A DNA stretch of 64,000 bases from Dactylis glomerata (taxonomy: Eukaryota > Streptophyta > Magnoliopsida > Poales > Poaceae): the NCBI GenBank assembly GCA_007115705.1, contig QXEO01000411.1, positions 7,851,702 to 7,915,701 on the forward strand. Reading direction: 5' to 3'. How positions within the stretch are numbered: the stretch's first letter is position 1; the number at the start of each line of letters is the position of its first letter. The notes beneath the pieces were generated by a model. It had not been told where the DNA came from. It was given only the letters and a program-made list of their open reading frames with translations, and did no database searches. The translations under genes and the position numbers were made by a program. Positions 10,870 through 20,521 of the stretch are shown here, in pieces.

Positions 10870-11240
10870 CCCCCTCTTGTGCACGCCAACCATCAACAAC
10901 GTCGCCGTCAACCGTACTCTCATCGACGGAGGGGCGGGCCTCAACATCATCTCCGTCGAGATCTTCAAAAAGATGCAGGTGCCGTACCACCGGCTCATGC
11001 CAACTCGGCCGTTCTTCGGGGTAACCGAGGGATCTACAACGCCAATTGGGCAGGTAAGCCTGCCCGTCACCTTCGGCACCCGGGACAACTACAGGACAGA
11101 AAGCCTCGACTTCGACGTCGCCTACATCGCCCTGCCATACAATGCCATCCTCGGCTACCCAGCCTTGGCTAGGTTCATGGCAGCAACGCACCATGGCTTC
11201 AACGTCCTCAAGATTCCGGGCGCCAACGGCACGATCACCG
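10870..11240 (+). other. Aspartic protease domain of element A
   Basis: The catalytic Asp codon is at 10925-10927 (polyprotein residue 602) in IDGGAGLNII, the D-[ST/G]-G-A-type motif of retroviral-like proteases. The flap-like and ILGYPALARF segments follow at 11140-11175. The domain is uninterrupted here. It would cut the polyprotein. Confidence 0.8.
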
Positions 11241-11761
11241 TGCGCTGCAATGAGAAGGATGCTCTCCGATCAGTTGAGCATGTCTACCGCGAGGCCGCCA
11301 CCATGTTGCCCGCCGACGAAGATCTACTGGAACACTCCGGCGACCTCGCGAGGAAGAAGCAGCTCGTATCCCAAGAGCGGGCTGGAGCGAAGAAGGCCTC
11401 TCTCGAGCCCCACCCTCTGGGTTCGACAGGGAAGAAGTTCGCCGCCTCTGCATCGCCTACTCCAAGCGAGGACCTGGTCCATCCAATGCTGGACATGAGC
11501 ATTGGGGAAGCTGCGGTACCCTCCGGCAGGAGGCCCTAGTTTACCCAGGAGCGCTCAGCAACCAAGAAGGTCCCGCTTCAGGCTGGGGGCTGCGACAACT
11601 TCGTCACCATCGGGGCAGGGCTTTCCCCCAAATAGGAAAGCGCGCTCGTCACCTTCCTGCGGGCAAATTCTGACATGTTCGCTTGGACTCCGTCAGATAT
11701 GCCCGGCGTTCCCAGGGAGGTGATTGAGCACCACCTAGCCGTGTGCCCTTAGGCACACCCC

Positions 11762-13200
11762 GTGAAGCAGAAGACCAGGAAGCAAGAGCAAGAGAAGCAA
11801 GACTTCATCGTCAAGGAAATAGAGAAGCTAAAGAAGGCCAAGTTAATACGCGAGGTGGCCCACCCCACCTGGATTGCTAATCCGGTGGTCGTCCCAAAGG
11901 CCAATGGCAGTGGGCGCCTCTGCGTGGACTTCACAAGTCTCAACAAGGCCTGTCCCAAGGACCCTTACCCTCTCCCGAGGATAGATCAAATCGTCGACTC
12001 CACCGCCGGCTGCGACCTCCTTTGCTTCTTGGATGCTTTCTCCGGCTATCATCAGATCAAGATGGCAAAGGAGGACGAAGAGAAGACCGCCTTCATCACG
12101 CCCTGTGGGGTGTACTGCTACGTCTGCATGCCCTTCGGCCTGAAGAACGCAGGAGCTACATTCCAAAGGCTCATGCGTAAGGCCCTGGGGGCTCAGATGG
12201 GAAGGAATGCGGAAGCCTACGTTGACGACATCGTCGTCAAGACTCGCGAGGGTCACACCTTCATCGAGGATCTGGAGGAAACATTCGTCAACCTGAGGAA
12301 GGTAAACATCAAGCTCAACCCCGCCAAGTGCGCCTTCGGCGTACCGTCGGGAAAGCTGTTGGGGTTCCTCGTGTCCAATCGCGGGATAGAGGCGAACCCC
12401 GACAAGGTCAAGGCCATCGAAGAAATGCGTCCTCCGCGCAATCTCAAGGAAATGCAATGCCTCGCGGGGTGCATGGCAGCCCTGGGGCGCTTCATCGCGA
12501 GGAGTGGGGAAAAAGCTTTACCCTTCTTCAAGCTCATGAAGTGCACCGGGAAGTTCGAGTGGACTCCGGAAGCCGACAAGGCCTTCGCCGAGTTAAAAAG
12601 GTACCTCACGAGCCCACCGATCATGGTTGCCCCAACGACTCACGAGCCCTTGCTACTCTACATCGCGGCAACTCCAAGGACTGCAAGTGCCAGTTCTCGT
12701 CACGGAGCGGGACATCAAGGTAATCGCCAAGGAGGAGGTCCCTCCTCCAAGCTCGGGGGCTCCTCGCGAGGAAGAGGCCGCTTCACCTCCCGCCCCTCGA
12801 GAGGAGCCGCCCGAGGGATCTTCACCGACCGAGCCGCTCTCTCAGAGCAACGCTCAAAAGCTTCCTGAGGAGGAGCCTTCCGAGGGTGTCGTCAAGGTGC
12901 AAAAGCCAGTGTACTTCGTCAGCACGGTACTGCGCGACGCGCGGGAGCACTACACAATGCAGCAAAAGTTGCTCTACACCCTGCTCATCGCCTCGCGGAA
13001 GCTACGCCACTACTTCCAGGGTCACCCGATTAAGGTGGTAACCGATCGGCCCCTGGAAACCGTCCTACGCAACCCCAATGTCACCGGGCGAGTGGCTAAG
13101 TGGGCTGTGGAGCTTCAGCCTTTCGAGATCTCCTTCGAAACTACAAAGGTAATCAAGAGCAAGGCTTTGGCCGAGTTTACTGCAGAATGGACTGATCCGT
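11762..13200 (+). pseudogene. Reverse transcriptase and first RNase H of element A
   Basis: RT motifs LCVDFTSLNKACPKD, FLDAFSGYHQIKM, TPCGVYCYVCMPFGLKNAGATFQ and the catalytic YVDD (12218-12229, residues 1033-1036) are all present, with GKLLGFLVSNRGIEANPDK after it. The first RNase H follows (LLLYIAATP, then VYFVSTVLRDAREHYT and LPLETV-like stretches). A one-base insertion near 12693 relative to C separates RT from RNase H into different frames. Confidence 0.88.
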
Positions 13201-13259
13201 TCGTAGACGAGCCTCCAGAGGTGGAGTCAACTCTCCCTGGAGAGGAGGCCCCAGGCCTC

Positions 13260-13700
13260 TGGGTCATGCACTTTGACGGCGCCTTCAACCTCCCCGACGC
13301 GGGAGCCGGTGCTGTCCTAACCTCTCCCTCTGGAGACAAGCTTTTCTAGGATGTGCAGCTCTGCTTCGCGCCTGAGAACAAGGTCTCCAACAACATCGCG
13401 GAGTACGAAGGACTACTTGCTGGCCTAAGGACAGCAAACGCTTTGGGCATCAAGCGCCTCGTCGTCAAGGGAGATTCACAGCTGGTTGTGAACTTCTCGA
13501 ACAAGAGCTACACTCCAAAGGATGAGCACATGGCGGCTTATCTCGAGGAGCATCGAAAGATGGAAAAACGCTTCCAAGGCTTGGAGCTGAAGCACATCCC
13601 GAGGGGAGAAAATGTGGAAGCCGACGAGATCGCCAAGCGCGCCTCTCATCGCCTGGCGCAGCCTGCCGGCGTCTTTGAGGAGCGTCTCTTCAAGCCGTCC
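13260..13700 (+). pseudogene. Second (plant/archaeal-type) RNase H of element A
   Basis: WVMHFDGAFN, NNIAEYEGLLAGLRTANALGIKRL and VKGDSQLVVN give the D, E and D active-site positions of a type I RNase H. The domain lies between the usual RNase H and integrase. This extra domain is diagnostic of the Tat lineage among plant Ty3/gypsy elements. A TAG at 13347-13349 interrupts it right after the first Asp strand; C has TAC-GCT where A has TAG-GAT. Confidence 0.88.
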
Positions 13701-13999
13701 GCCTCTCCGTCAACATCCAAACCACCTCCTCTTTCTGCTTTGCCGCCACCGCCGGAGCAGGGGGCTCCGGATTGCGGGCCTCCTTCGGGTGACCGCGTCC
13801 TTCTGGCATTGGCTCGGCAGGAGGGAGTGGATTGGATCATCGAGCTCAAGGCCTACCTCACCAGCAGCCGGCTTCCTGAGGATGAAGAGGAGGCCGAGAG
13901 GATTGTGCGTCAAGCTTCGGGCTACTGCGTCAAGGACGGTGACTTGTACCGGCGTCGACCAAATGGCGTCGCTCTGAAGTGCATATCTACTCATCAAGG

Positions 14000-15071
14000 C
14001 CAAGAGCTTCTAAGGGACATCCATGCCGGCGAGTGCGGCCATCATGCCTCTGCTGCGACTCTAGCCGCAAAGGCATATCGAAGTGGCTTCTACTGGCTTT
14101 CGACGCTCGGGGATGCGGTGGAGATGGTCAAGAGGTGCGAGGCGTGCCAATTCCACGCCAAGCAGATACATCAGCCGGCGCAAGAGCTGCGAACCATCCC
14201 ACTCACTTGGCCCTTTGCCGTTTGGGGGCTGGACATCCTCGGTCCATTCCCCAGAGCGCAAGGGGGCTATCGCTACCTCTACGTCGCCATTGACAAGTTC
14301 ACCAAGTGGGTGGAGGTGGAACCGGTGTGCACGATCCCAGCGAGGTCCGCAGTCAAGTTCATCCGTGGGCTGGTCTGTCGTTTTGGAGTGCCTAACCGCA
14401 TCATCACCGACAACGGCAGCCAGTTCACCAGCGGACTGTTCCGGGAGTACTACGCATCGACCGGCATCAAGATTTGCTTCGCCTCCGTCGCCTACCCCCG
14501 GAGCAATGGCCAAGCCGAGCGTGCCAACGCTGAAGTACTCAAAGGACTCAAGACGAAAAGCTTCAACGCCAAGCTCGAGGCCTGCGGCAAAAAATGGTTA
14601 GACAACCTCCAGTCCATCTTGTGGTCCATCAGGACTACCGCCACCAAACCCACTGGAGAAACCCCTTTCTTCCTGGTCTACGGGGCGGAGGCTGTTCTTC
14701 CCACCGACATCAAGTTCGGGTCGCCAAGAGTGCTCGCCTTCGACGAAATTCGCCAAGAGGACCTCATCAAGGATCGCCTCCTCCTGCTCGAGGAAGCTCG
14801 GTGCCAAGCCGCGCTCCGCGCCGCAAGGTACCAACAAGGACTACGCCGCTACCATAGCCGCCATGTTCGAGCAAGAACTCTGGAGGTCGGCGACCTGGTG
14901 CTGAGGAGAATACTCTCTCGCGAGGGCCTGCACAAGCTGTCTCCAATGTGGGAAGGGCCCTTCAAGGTGACGCACATCGCCAGGCCAGGCTCGGCGCGGC
15001 TGGAAACCGCAGAAGGCGTGCCAGTGGGGAACCCGTGGAACATAGCTCATCTGCGAAAGTTCTACCCCTAG
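14000..15071 (+). CDS. Integrase domain of element A
   Basis: Complete HHCC zinc finger (ECGHHAS ... CEACQFH) and catalytic D (14232-14234), D (14409-14411) and E (14517-14519) at D-x35-E spacing. The C-terminal stretch ends HLRKFYP, with no chromodomain. The frame is open back to 13353. It is nearly identical to B 1-1011. Confidence 0.9.
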
Positions 15072-16206
15072 GTTCCTCGCGAGGAGAAAAAGACTGTTTT
15101 CACGGCACTTGTATCAGCTCAACCTGCTCTTAAGCACTGATATTAAGTTATCGCGCAATGTAGCGCCTCTGCTTCGGCATGACATCAAAATGGCATGAAG
15201 TCCATTTATTTTCTGTTGTACTCCACGCGGAAGGGGGCTAGGCACGGTGTCTATGCTGGGGCCTTCGCCCGGAAAACAGCAAGCCCAAAAAACCTGAAGG
15301 GAGCGAGCTCTGGTCGGGGGCGACGGCCCCGTTAACGATCACCTCTGGATGCCCATGGTGCTTAGTTCCTTGCGAAGTACATCGGAAAATAAAAAATCTT
15401 CGAGGATAGTCCAAGGTGTGCCCAAGGCACCCGTTAACGACCTACCCCTCGTGAGCAACCCTCACGAGGGAGCAAAGACGCGTCGATGCACTAGCATCCG
15501 CAGGAGGATTCCCTCTCTCGAGGAAGGCCTAACGTGGCAGGATTATTGAAGACCAAAGCCGCTCCGATCAATCTTGCGAAGGAGACGCAGATCCGGAGGT
15601 CCGCGCCAGGCCCTTCACCTCATGAACAATCCTTGTGGGGTGTCGACGGTCTCTGGGCTCTCTTAAGCGTCGACGTTTTCACGTCCGTGAGGGTCCAGCT
15701 TCCCTCAACGACGAGGAAGGCCCCGTGAATCGCCACGCGTGGCAATTTGCTCTTAGCTGCTGGCACAGATAGTGCCACGCTCCTCCACGACGGAGAAGGT
15801 CCCTGTGCCGGTCACAGGGACATCTTATTCGCCTTCTTTTTTCGTTTGTTTTATCGATTTGTTTTTCCGTTTTTGGGGATTTGGGGTCTTTTCTTTTCCA
15901 ACTCTTTCTTCAACTTCTTGTCTCAGGAATCGTCCAATGTGCCGTCGACGCCGACCCCGTCTCGAGCTCTGAGGCAGAGGGAGGCTTCCCGTCAATGCCA
16001 GCAGCTCACTAGGGCTCTCGAGCGAGCAAACGACCAGGACGATGAAGAGCGGCAAGGCGATCGACAAGTGGATTTCATTAAAAATCCCCCATTGGGGGAA
16101 GGAGCAAAGCACGATGGGGCGTACCCCGCCGGCAAGGACTACAAGGCAAAAGAGGGGAGGAGACTAGCTCCCCTCCCCAGAAGACTATCGCACCAGGACC
16201 TCCTCT
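15072..16206 (+). other. Post-pol spacer of element A
   Basis: Noncoding as far as I can support. It contains palindromic CCTCGCGAGG/CCTCGTGAG motifs (15075, 15448-15470), a TTTTTCGTTTG-rich pyrimidine stretch near 15830-15925 ending in TTGTCTCAG that looks like a splice acceptor, and the 3' end of a 169-codon plus-strand frame (15747-16256), also present in C, that I do not accept as a gene. Confidence 0.6.
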
Positions 16207-16971
16207 TCACTGCGCCGCGAGCTGGGGGTAGGTGCGGCGGACGCCGTCGGCGGTGAAGATCCGCACCGTAGCCTCCAGGGTCCCCAGCTTGAAGCGGAAG
16301 ACGAGGCGGTCGCCGACGCGGAGGCGACAGCCGAGGGCGAAGGGCCTCCAGCGGCCGGAGAGGACGACATTGCCATTCGCCCCGAAGAGGATGTCCACAG
16401 GCCAGAAGAGATCTGGCCTGCTTTGCTCGCCCAGGGCGATCTCCCCGGCGGCCGGGCCATGGGCGTGAACCGCCTTCCGGATGGCGTCGGGCAGCCGGAG
16501 GGAGTTGAAGCCCGGGGCGTCGACGACGACGAGGAGCTCCAGGAAGCGGGACCCCGGGGCGATGAGGGGTCCCAGAAGCGCCGCCGCCAGGTGGCGCGTA
16601 GTGGCAACCACTCCATTCACCGGCGGGGCCGGAGGATCTGCAGCAGCGGGAGGAGGGCCCAGGGCGGCCTCCACCTCCCGGAGAGCCCGATCGACGCTCC
16701 CCGAGGCGCGGGGAGCAGGCACCGCCGCCAGCGCTGACGGCAAGTTCAGGGTGCCTCCACGCGCAGGACCCCTGAGGGTCATGGCGCCGGAGGTCCCCGC
16801 GGCGGCACGGCTCGCCTCGCCCTGCCACGGCGCGCCAATGCGGAGGTGGCCGTCGGCGCCGGGCGTCCACTGGGCCGGGACCTTCGCCTTCTTCCCGCTG
16901 CCCAGGGGGCGTCCGCGGCGCTTCGCCCCGGAGCTCGATCCCATGGCGGCGGAGGAGTTGGAGGGATCCAT
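16207..16971 (-). CDS. Antisense AT-hook plus B3-like DNA-binding protein of element A
   Basis: An intact 254-codon ORF on the strand opposite to gag-pol, between integrase and the 3' LTR. Residues 17-30 are KRRGRPLGSGKKAK, with the RGRP core of an AT-hook, a minor-groove DNA-binding motif and probable nuclear signal. Residues about 141-240 fit the B3 fold of plant transcription factors: RFLELLVVV strand, SLRLPDAI contact strand, WPVDI, LSGRWRPFA, LRVGDRLVFRF and a final EATVRIF strand. The B3 call is from pattern memory and needs a profile search. Between the two is a Pro/Ala-rich linker. C encodes the same length with 12 substitutions: none in residues 1-39, three in the B3-like part, nine in the linker. 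Role unknown; a nuclear DNA-binding product controlling the element or host targets is a guess. Confidence 0.75.
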   Translation of the reverse strand: MDPSNSSAAMGSSSGAKRRGRPLGSGKKAKVPAQWTPGADGHLRIGAPWQGEASRAAAGTSGAMTLRGPARGGTLNLPSALAAVPAPRASGSVDRALREVEAALGPPPAAADPPAPPVNGVVATTRHLAAALLGPLIAPGSRFLELLVVVDAPGFNSLRLPDAIRKAVHAHGPAAGEIALGEQSRPDLFWPVDILFGANGNVVLSGRWRPFALGCRLRVGDRLVFRFKLGTLEATVRIFTADGVRRTYPQLAAQ

Positions 16972-17350
16972 GAGCTTGGGGGCGAGGAAGCAGAAGTGGC
17001 ACTGGAGGAAGGAGGTGAAGTGCCGGAGGTCTCGAGGAGGACCTATTTAAGGGGGGCGTCCTGGCGTCGATGCGTCAAATCCCTGCGCGGGAATCGAAGC
17101 GTTGGCGTGGTGCTCTGCAGTCAAGCGACGCATCATTATGGCAGGTTGACGCCTTGGAGACCATAGCGTCGCCCGCCGTTTCGTCTCGCCAGCTGCGGCC
17201 GCGCCACGTGTCCGGAGTCTCTGCTTCTTCACATGGTCCTCTGACCGCGCGGTTGACGCGTGCTGTTGGAGGGCCCAGCAGCTTCGGGGGCCCCCGACCC
17301 TTTCGCTTCCTCAAGAGGGTGCGTTCATGGGCCGTGCTCCCGGGGGCTAC
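16972..17350 (-). promoter_or_regulatory. Putative promoter of the antisense gene in element A
   Basis: Reading on the minus strand from the 3' LTR edge: a G-box CACGTG at 17205-17210 inside ACACGTGGC (an ABRE-like core), then a TATA-like TTAAATAG at 17043-17050 after a C-run, 72 bp before the ATG. Both are at the same spacing in C. The segment also ends in CCGGGGGCTAC against the 3' LTR, the weak polypurine tract of the element. Activity is inferred. Confidence 0.5.
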
Positions 17351-18279
17351 TGTCGGTGTTCTGGATACCGGGGTATCCCGGTCCACCTGCTCCTGGGCCC
17401 CGTCATCGGCCCATCTTCAGCCCAGGGGACAATCAGCAACCCAAGTCACGGAGAAGACCCTCACGAGGAGGCGCCTCGTGAGGAGAACGACGACAGAAAC
17501 GGCTAAGGACCAGAAGACCTCCTCACGAGCCCCTGCTGGTGAGGAGAGGACGCCCGCCTACGCCAGCTCAGCACGATTGGCGTGCAGAGCAAGAAGCTAA
17601 CGGGCAGAAGACCGCGTACCGCCCACGCTACCCCCGACAGGGAGGAGACCAACTTTCTCTGTGCCTGCCCAAAGCGGCATAGTGGCAGTTGGCCACCCCC
17701 CTAAATATAGCATGGACGGTGCAGGGCGCCAGAGGAGGACGTCAGCCTCCTCCACCCACTCCTGTGGACCGGCGCCGCTACCCTACGAAGACCAAGTCTA
17801 CAGAAGAACATAGTCTACAGCTGTCCTCCCTCCTTGGTCGTGTGTGGCAACCCCTTCCCCAAGAAGATAAGGGGAAGGAGGACCTTGGCGCTATAAAAGG
17901 AGGGAGAGGCCACCCCTTAGAGAGGGGGGCCGGGATCCGGTCTAATCGAATCTTCATCTTCTTCAAGCTGCTAGTTGGGCACGCAGGTTCTTCAACCTCT
18001 GGCCAACTAGAGCTTTGTAACCAAGGCCTTGTACTCCTCGCGAGGTGTCGCGTTGCAATACAAGAAGGCAGGAAGTAGGGGTTTTACCTCACCACGAGGG
18101 CCCTGAACCTGGGTAAAGCTCGGTCTCCCTCTCTGTAGTGCGTTGCGCGTCCGACAATCGAGGCTTCCGTCACCGTGTTTCGTTGCGATCCAAGATCTCA
18201 CACGTTCAGCCCCCTGTGTTCGAATCCTTGGGTCCGTCGCGTGGTACCCCGTGTTCTTGCGACACGAAATCCATCGACA
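17351..18279 (+). repeat. Element A 3' LTR
   Basis: 929 bp, TGTCGGTG to ATCGACA, TATA box at 17892-17898. It pairs with 8139-9067 and differs at about 11 positions by eye, mostly transitions. Confidence 0.95.
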
Positions 18280-18284
18280 ATCGC
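18280..18284. repeat. Right target-site duplication of element A (ATCGC)
   Basis: Second copy of ATCGC after the terminal CA of A; element D sequence resumes after it. Confidence 0.96.
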
Positions 18285-19045
18285 ACTTAAGGCGTCATGC
18301 GCCAAATTGTCCTTATTTGCACCCTTGCACATTTTGCTTGCTTCGTCTTTGTCTGGGGAATGCTCTACGCCATTTAGGGGCCAGCCTCCGAGCGGGACAG
18401 TAGCCTGACGCTTAGTATGCAGCTCGTGGTGCAAGGCTAGCGGGCACTGGCGCTCTAGAGGTGACTGTGATGGCATACAGGACTATCTCCCTGCAGCCCC
18501 CCAGGCGTCCAAGCACAACAAAGGCGATTCCAGGAGAAGAAGCACAAGGCCGCAGACAAGGATAGCAGAAGACTTGGAGAAATCTACACGAGTTGTGCGA
18601 CTCTCGCGCGCTCATGCGCCTTCATTCGAGTGTCGCTCGAGAGGAGAGAGCACCATGGATCGTATGAGGTGACTGTAGCGGGTCCTTTCCCTAGTCAGAG
18701 CTCGATCCGTTCTGGGTTTTGCGGGCCTGCTGTTTTCCGGGCGAAGGCCCCAGCGCGGACACCGTGCTCCGGCTCTTTCTCGAAAGGCAGCCGAGCGAAA
18801 ACTCACGTTCGCGTTAAGCCGCAATCAGCTGAAATTGCGAGGCTGGTGGAGCCAAAACTCACGATTCCAGACAGTTTCTATAGATTAGAAAGGATTAATG
18901 GCGAGTGAGGCTTGCCGTTGCACTTTGCTCCTTACGTAGATGACGAGCTCCGTTTCCTCAGGCGGAGGCAAGAGGGTGAGCTCCTCAAGCCCCCCTGCCA
19001 AATCTTCAGGCACCAGGGGACGGGGCCATTGAGGACGGCGCAGGC
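18285..19045 (-). other. Internal spacer of element D between gag fragment and antisense gene
   Basis: No credible ORF. About 18695-18790 is homologous, on the minus strand, to the post-pol region of A near 15235-15325 (GGGCCTTCGCCCGGAAAACAG-like stretch). It therefore marks where D jumps from gag directly to post-pol sequence, i.e. pol has been lost. The remaining sequence is not recognised. Confidence 0.6.
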
Positions 19046-19486
19046 CTACGCGTCCTCTGGCTCAGGTCCCAGGGGTGCGTATCTGTCGAGGAAGCGCTCG
19101 CAGAGGTCCCTCCAGGACGAGATGGATCTTGGCGGTAGCCCGTAGAGCCACCGGCGAGGCTCTCCCTTTGTCGCCATCATGAACCATCCGGCCATGACAC
19201 GCCCGTCACCTCCCGCCGACCGTATGGCGACCGCGTAATGCTGCAAGTACTCCACGGGATCGGAGGTCCCGTCATAACGCGCACCGACCTCCGGCCGGAA
19301 GCGAGACGGCCACATCGCGCGGCAAAGTGGCCCGTCGAGCGCCGTGAAGCCCTCGAAGCCGAGGTCGCCGGGAGCTGGCGTGCCTTCCCCAATGGCCTCC
19401 AGGCCATCAAGGACCTGAAGACGATCTCGGCGATGGCTCACGTAGACAGCGCGAAGGCGAAGACGACGACGACGATCGTCACTCAT
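19046..19486 (-). pseudogene. gag: Truncated gag of element D
   Basis: 147 codons from an ATG 55 bases after the LTR end. MSDDRRRRLRLR is followed by a Gag-type segment (RYDGTSDPVEYLQHYAVAI, SSWRDLCERFLDRYAPL) that aligns with residues about 220-300 of A Gag but is quite diverged. The frame ends where the capsid domain would continue. A functional protein is unlikely, but retention of the 5' gag (packaging region) in a non-autonomous element is common. Confidence 0.75.
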
Positions 19487-19520
19487 GTCGAAGCAGATCT
19501 GAGGGAAAACACACCACAGC

Positions 19521-19538
19521 CCCCTACCTGGCGCACCA
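19521..19538 (-). other. Primer-binding site of element D
   Basis: On the minus strand TGGTGCGCCAGGTAGGGG, two bases from the 5' LTR, same position and length as in A and C. Confidence 0.75.
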
Positions 19539-19540
19539 AA

Positions 19541-20435
19541 TGTCGATGGATTTCGTGTCGCAAGAACACGGGGTACCACGCGACGGACCCAAAGATTCGA
19601 ACGCAGGGGGCTGAACGTGTGAGATCTCGGATCGCAGCGAAGCACGGTGACGAAAGCCTCGAGTCGTCGAACGCACAACGCACTGTAGAGAGAGACACCA
19701 AGCCTTACCCAGGTTCAGGGCCCTCGTGGTGAGGTAAAACCCCTACTTCCTGCCTTCTTGTATTGCAATGCGACACCTCGCGAGGAGTACAAGGCCTTGG
19801 TTACAAAGCTCTAGCTGGCCAGAGGTTGAAGAACCTGCGTGCCCAGCTAGCAGCCTCCAGAAGATCCGATCCCATCTAAGGGGCGGCCTCCCCTCCTTTT
19901 ATAGCGCCAAGGTCCTACTTCCCCTTATCTTCTTGGGGAAGGGGTTGCCACACATACGGCCAAGGAGGGTGGACAGCTGTAGACTACACTCTTCTGTAGA
20001 CATGGTCTTCGTAGAGCAGTGGCGCCGGTCCACAGGAGTGGGTGGAGGAAGCTGACGTCCTCCTCTGGCGCCCTGCACCGTCCACGCTATTTTTAGGGGG
20101 GTGGCCAACAACCACTGTGCCGCTTTGGGCAGGCACAGCGAAAGTTGGTCTCCTCCCTGTCGGGGGTAGCGTGGGCGGTACGCGGTCTTCTGCCCGTTAT
20201 CTTCTTGCTCTGCACGCAAGCCTGCTGAGCTGACGTGGGCGTGCTTCCTCTCCTCACCAGCAGGGGCTCGTGAGGAGGTCCTCTGGTCCTTAGCAGTTTT
20301 GGTCGTCGTTCTCCTCACGAGGCGCCTCCTCATGAGGGTCTTCTCCGCAGCTTGGGTCGTTGATTCTGAAGATGGGCCGATGACGTGGCCCAGGAGCAGG
20401 TGGACCGGGATACCTCGGTATCCAGAACACCGACA
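19541..20435 (-). repeat. Element D 5' LTR
   Basis: 895 bp, pairs with 3172-4066 with about 16 differences by eye. TATA box at 19897-19903 (minus). It is followed by TSD CGTTG (20436-20440). Confidence 0.94.
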
Positions 20436-20521
20436 CGTTGGAGGGCCCAGCAGCTTCGGGGGCCCCCGGCCCTTCGCTTCCTCAAGAGGACGCGTTCGCG
20501 GGCCGGGCTCCCGGGGGCTAC

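Larger units (their letters stand above)
9122..15071 (+). pseudogene. gag-pol: Element A gag-pol polyprotein, disabled
   Basis: One frame of about 1983 codons from ATG 9122 to TAG 15069-15071, i.e. a single Gag-Pol polyprotein as in Tat elements. Breaks are TAG at 9467, 11537, 11633, 11750 and 13347, and a one-base insertion near 12693, after which the frame shifts and stays open. Copy C reads CAG at the 9467, 11537 and 11750 positions and TAC at 13347; the 11633 TAG is shared by A and C. The start ATG is chosen because it is the first in frame after the primer site and begins MADANARLERLRRR in both A and C. Expected products are capsid, protease, reverse transcriptase with RNase H, and integrase. 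Confidence 0.9.
8139..18279 (+). mobile_element. Element A: full-length Tat-lineage LTR retrotransposon
   Basis: It is 10,141 bp with 929-bp LTRs at each end, a primer-binding site at 9070, a single-frame gag-pol (9122-15071), a post-pol spacer, an antisense ORF (16207-16971) and a perfect TSD. The order gag, protease, RT, RNase H, second plant-type RNase H, integrase without chromodomain is the Tat-lineage arrangement. LTRs differ at about 11 sites (1.2%) by eye. At the commonly used grass rate of 1.3e-8 per site per year this gives under half a million years. The coding part is disabled by stops and one frameshift; the antisense ORF is not. Confidence 0.95.
3172..20435 (-). mobile_element. 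Element D: non-autonomous Tat-lineage retrotransposon with antisense gene, interrupted by A
   Basis: It is bounded by LTRs of equal length (895 bp each, 3172-4066 and 19541-20435) and a perfect TSD. Without nested element A and its TSD copy it is about 7.1 kb. On the minus strand it reads 5' LTR, primer-binding site, gag fragment (19046-19486), a stretch homologous to the post-pol region of A (about 18700-18790), then the antisense gene (4471-8044 on plus), then 3' LTR. No protease, RT, RNase H or integrase remains. It must therefore have depended on relatives such as A or C for reverse transcription and integration; this is inferred. The LTRs differ at about 16 sites by eye. Confidence 0.9.

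Noticed and set aside
15747..16256. 169-codon plus-strand ORF after pol in A, same length in C (42698-43207 minus), with a hydrophobic Phe-rich stretch
   Set aside because: The hydrophobic part is just a T-rich tract. About nine of ten A/C differences fall in the first 58 residues, with no sign of constraint. The B copy has an in-frame stop. The conserved tail overlaps the antisense gene end. Not accepted as an env-like gene.
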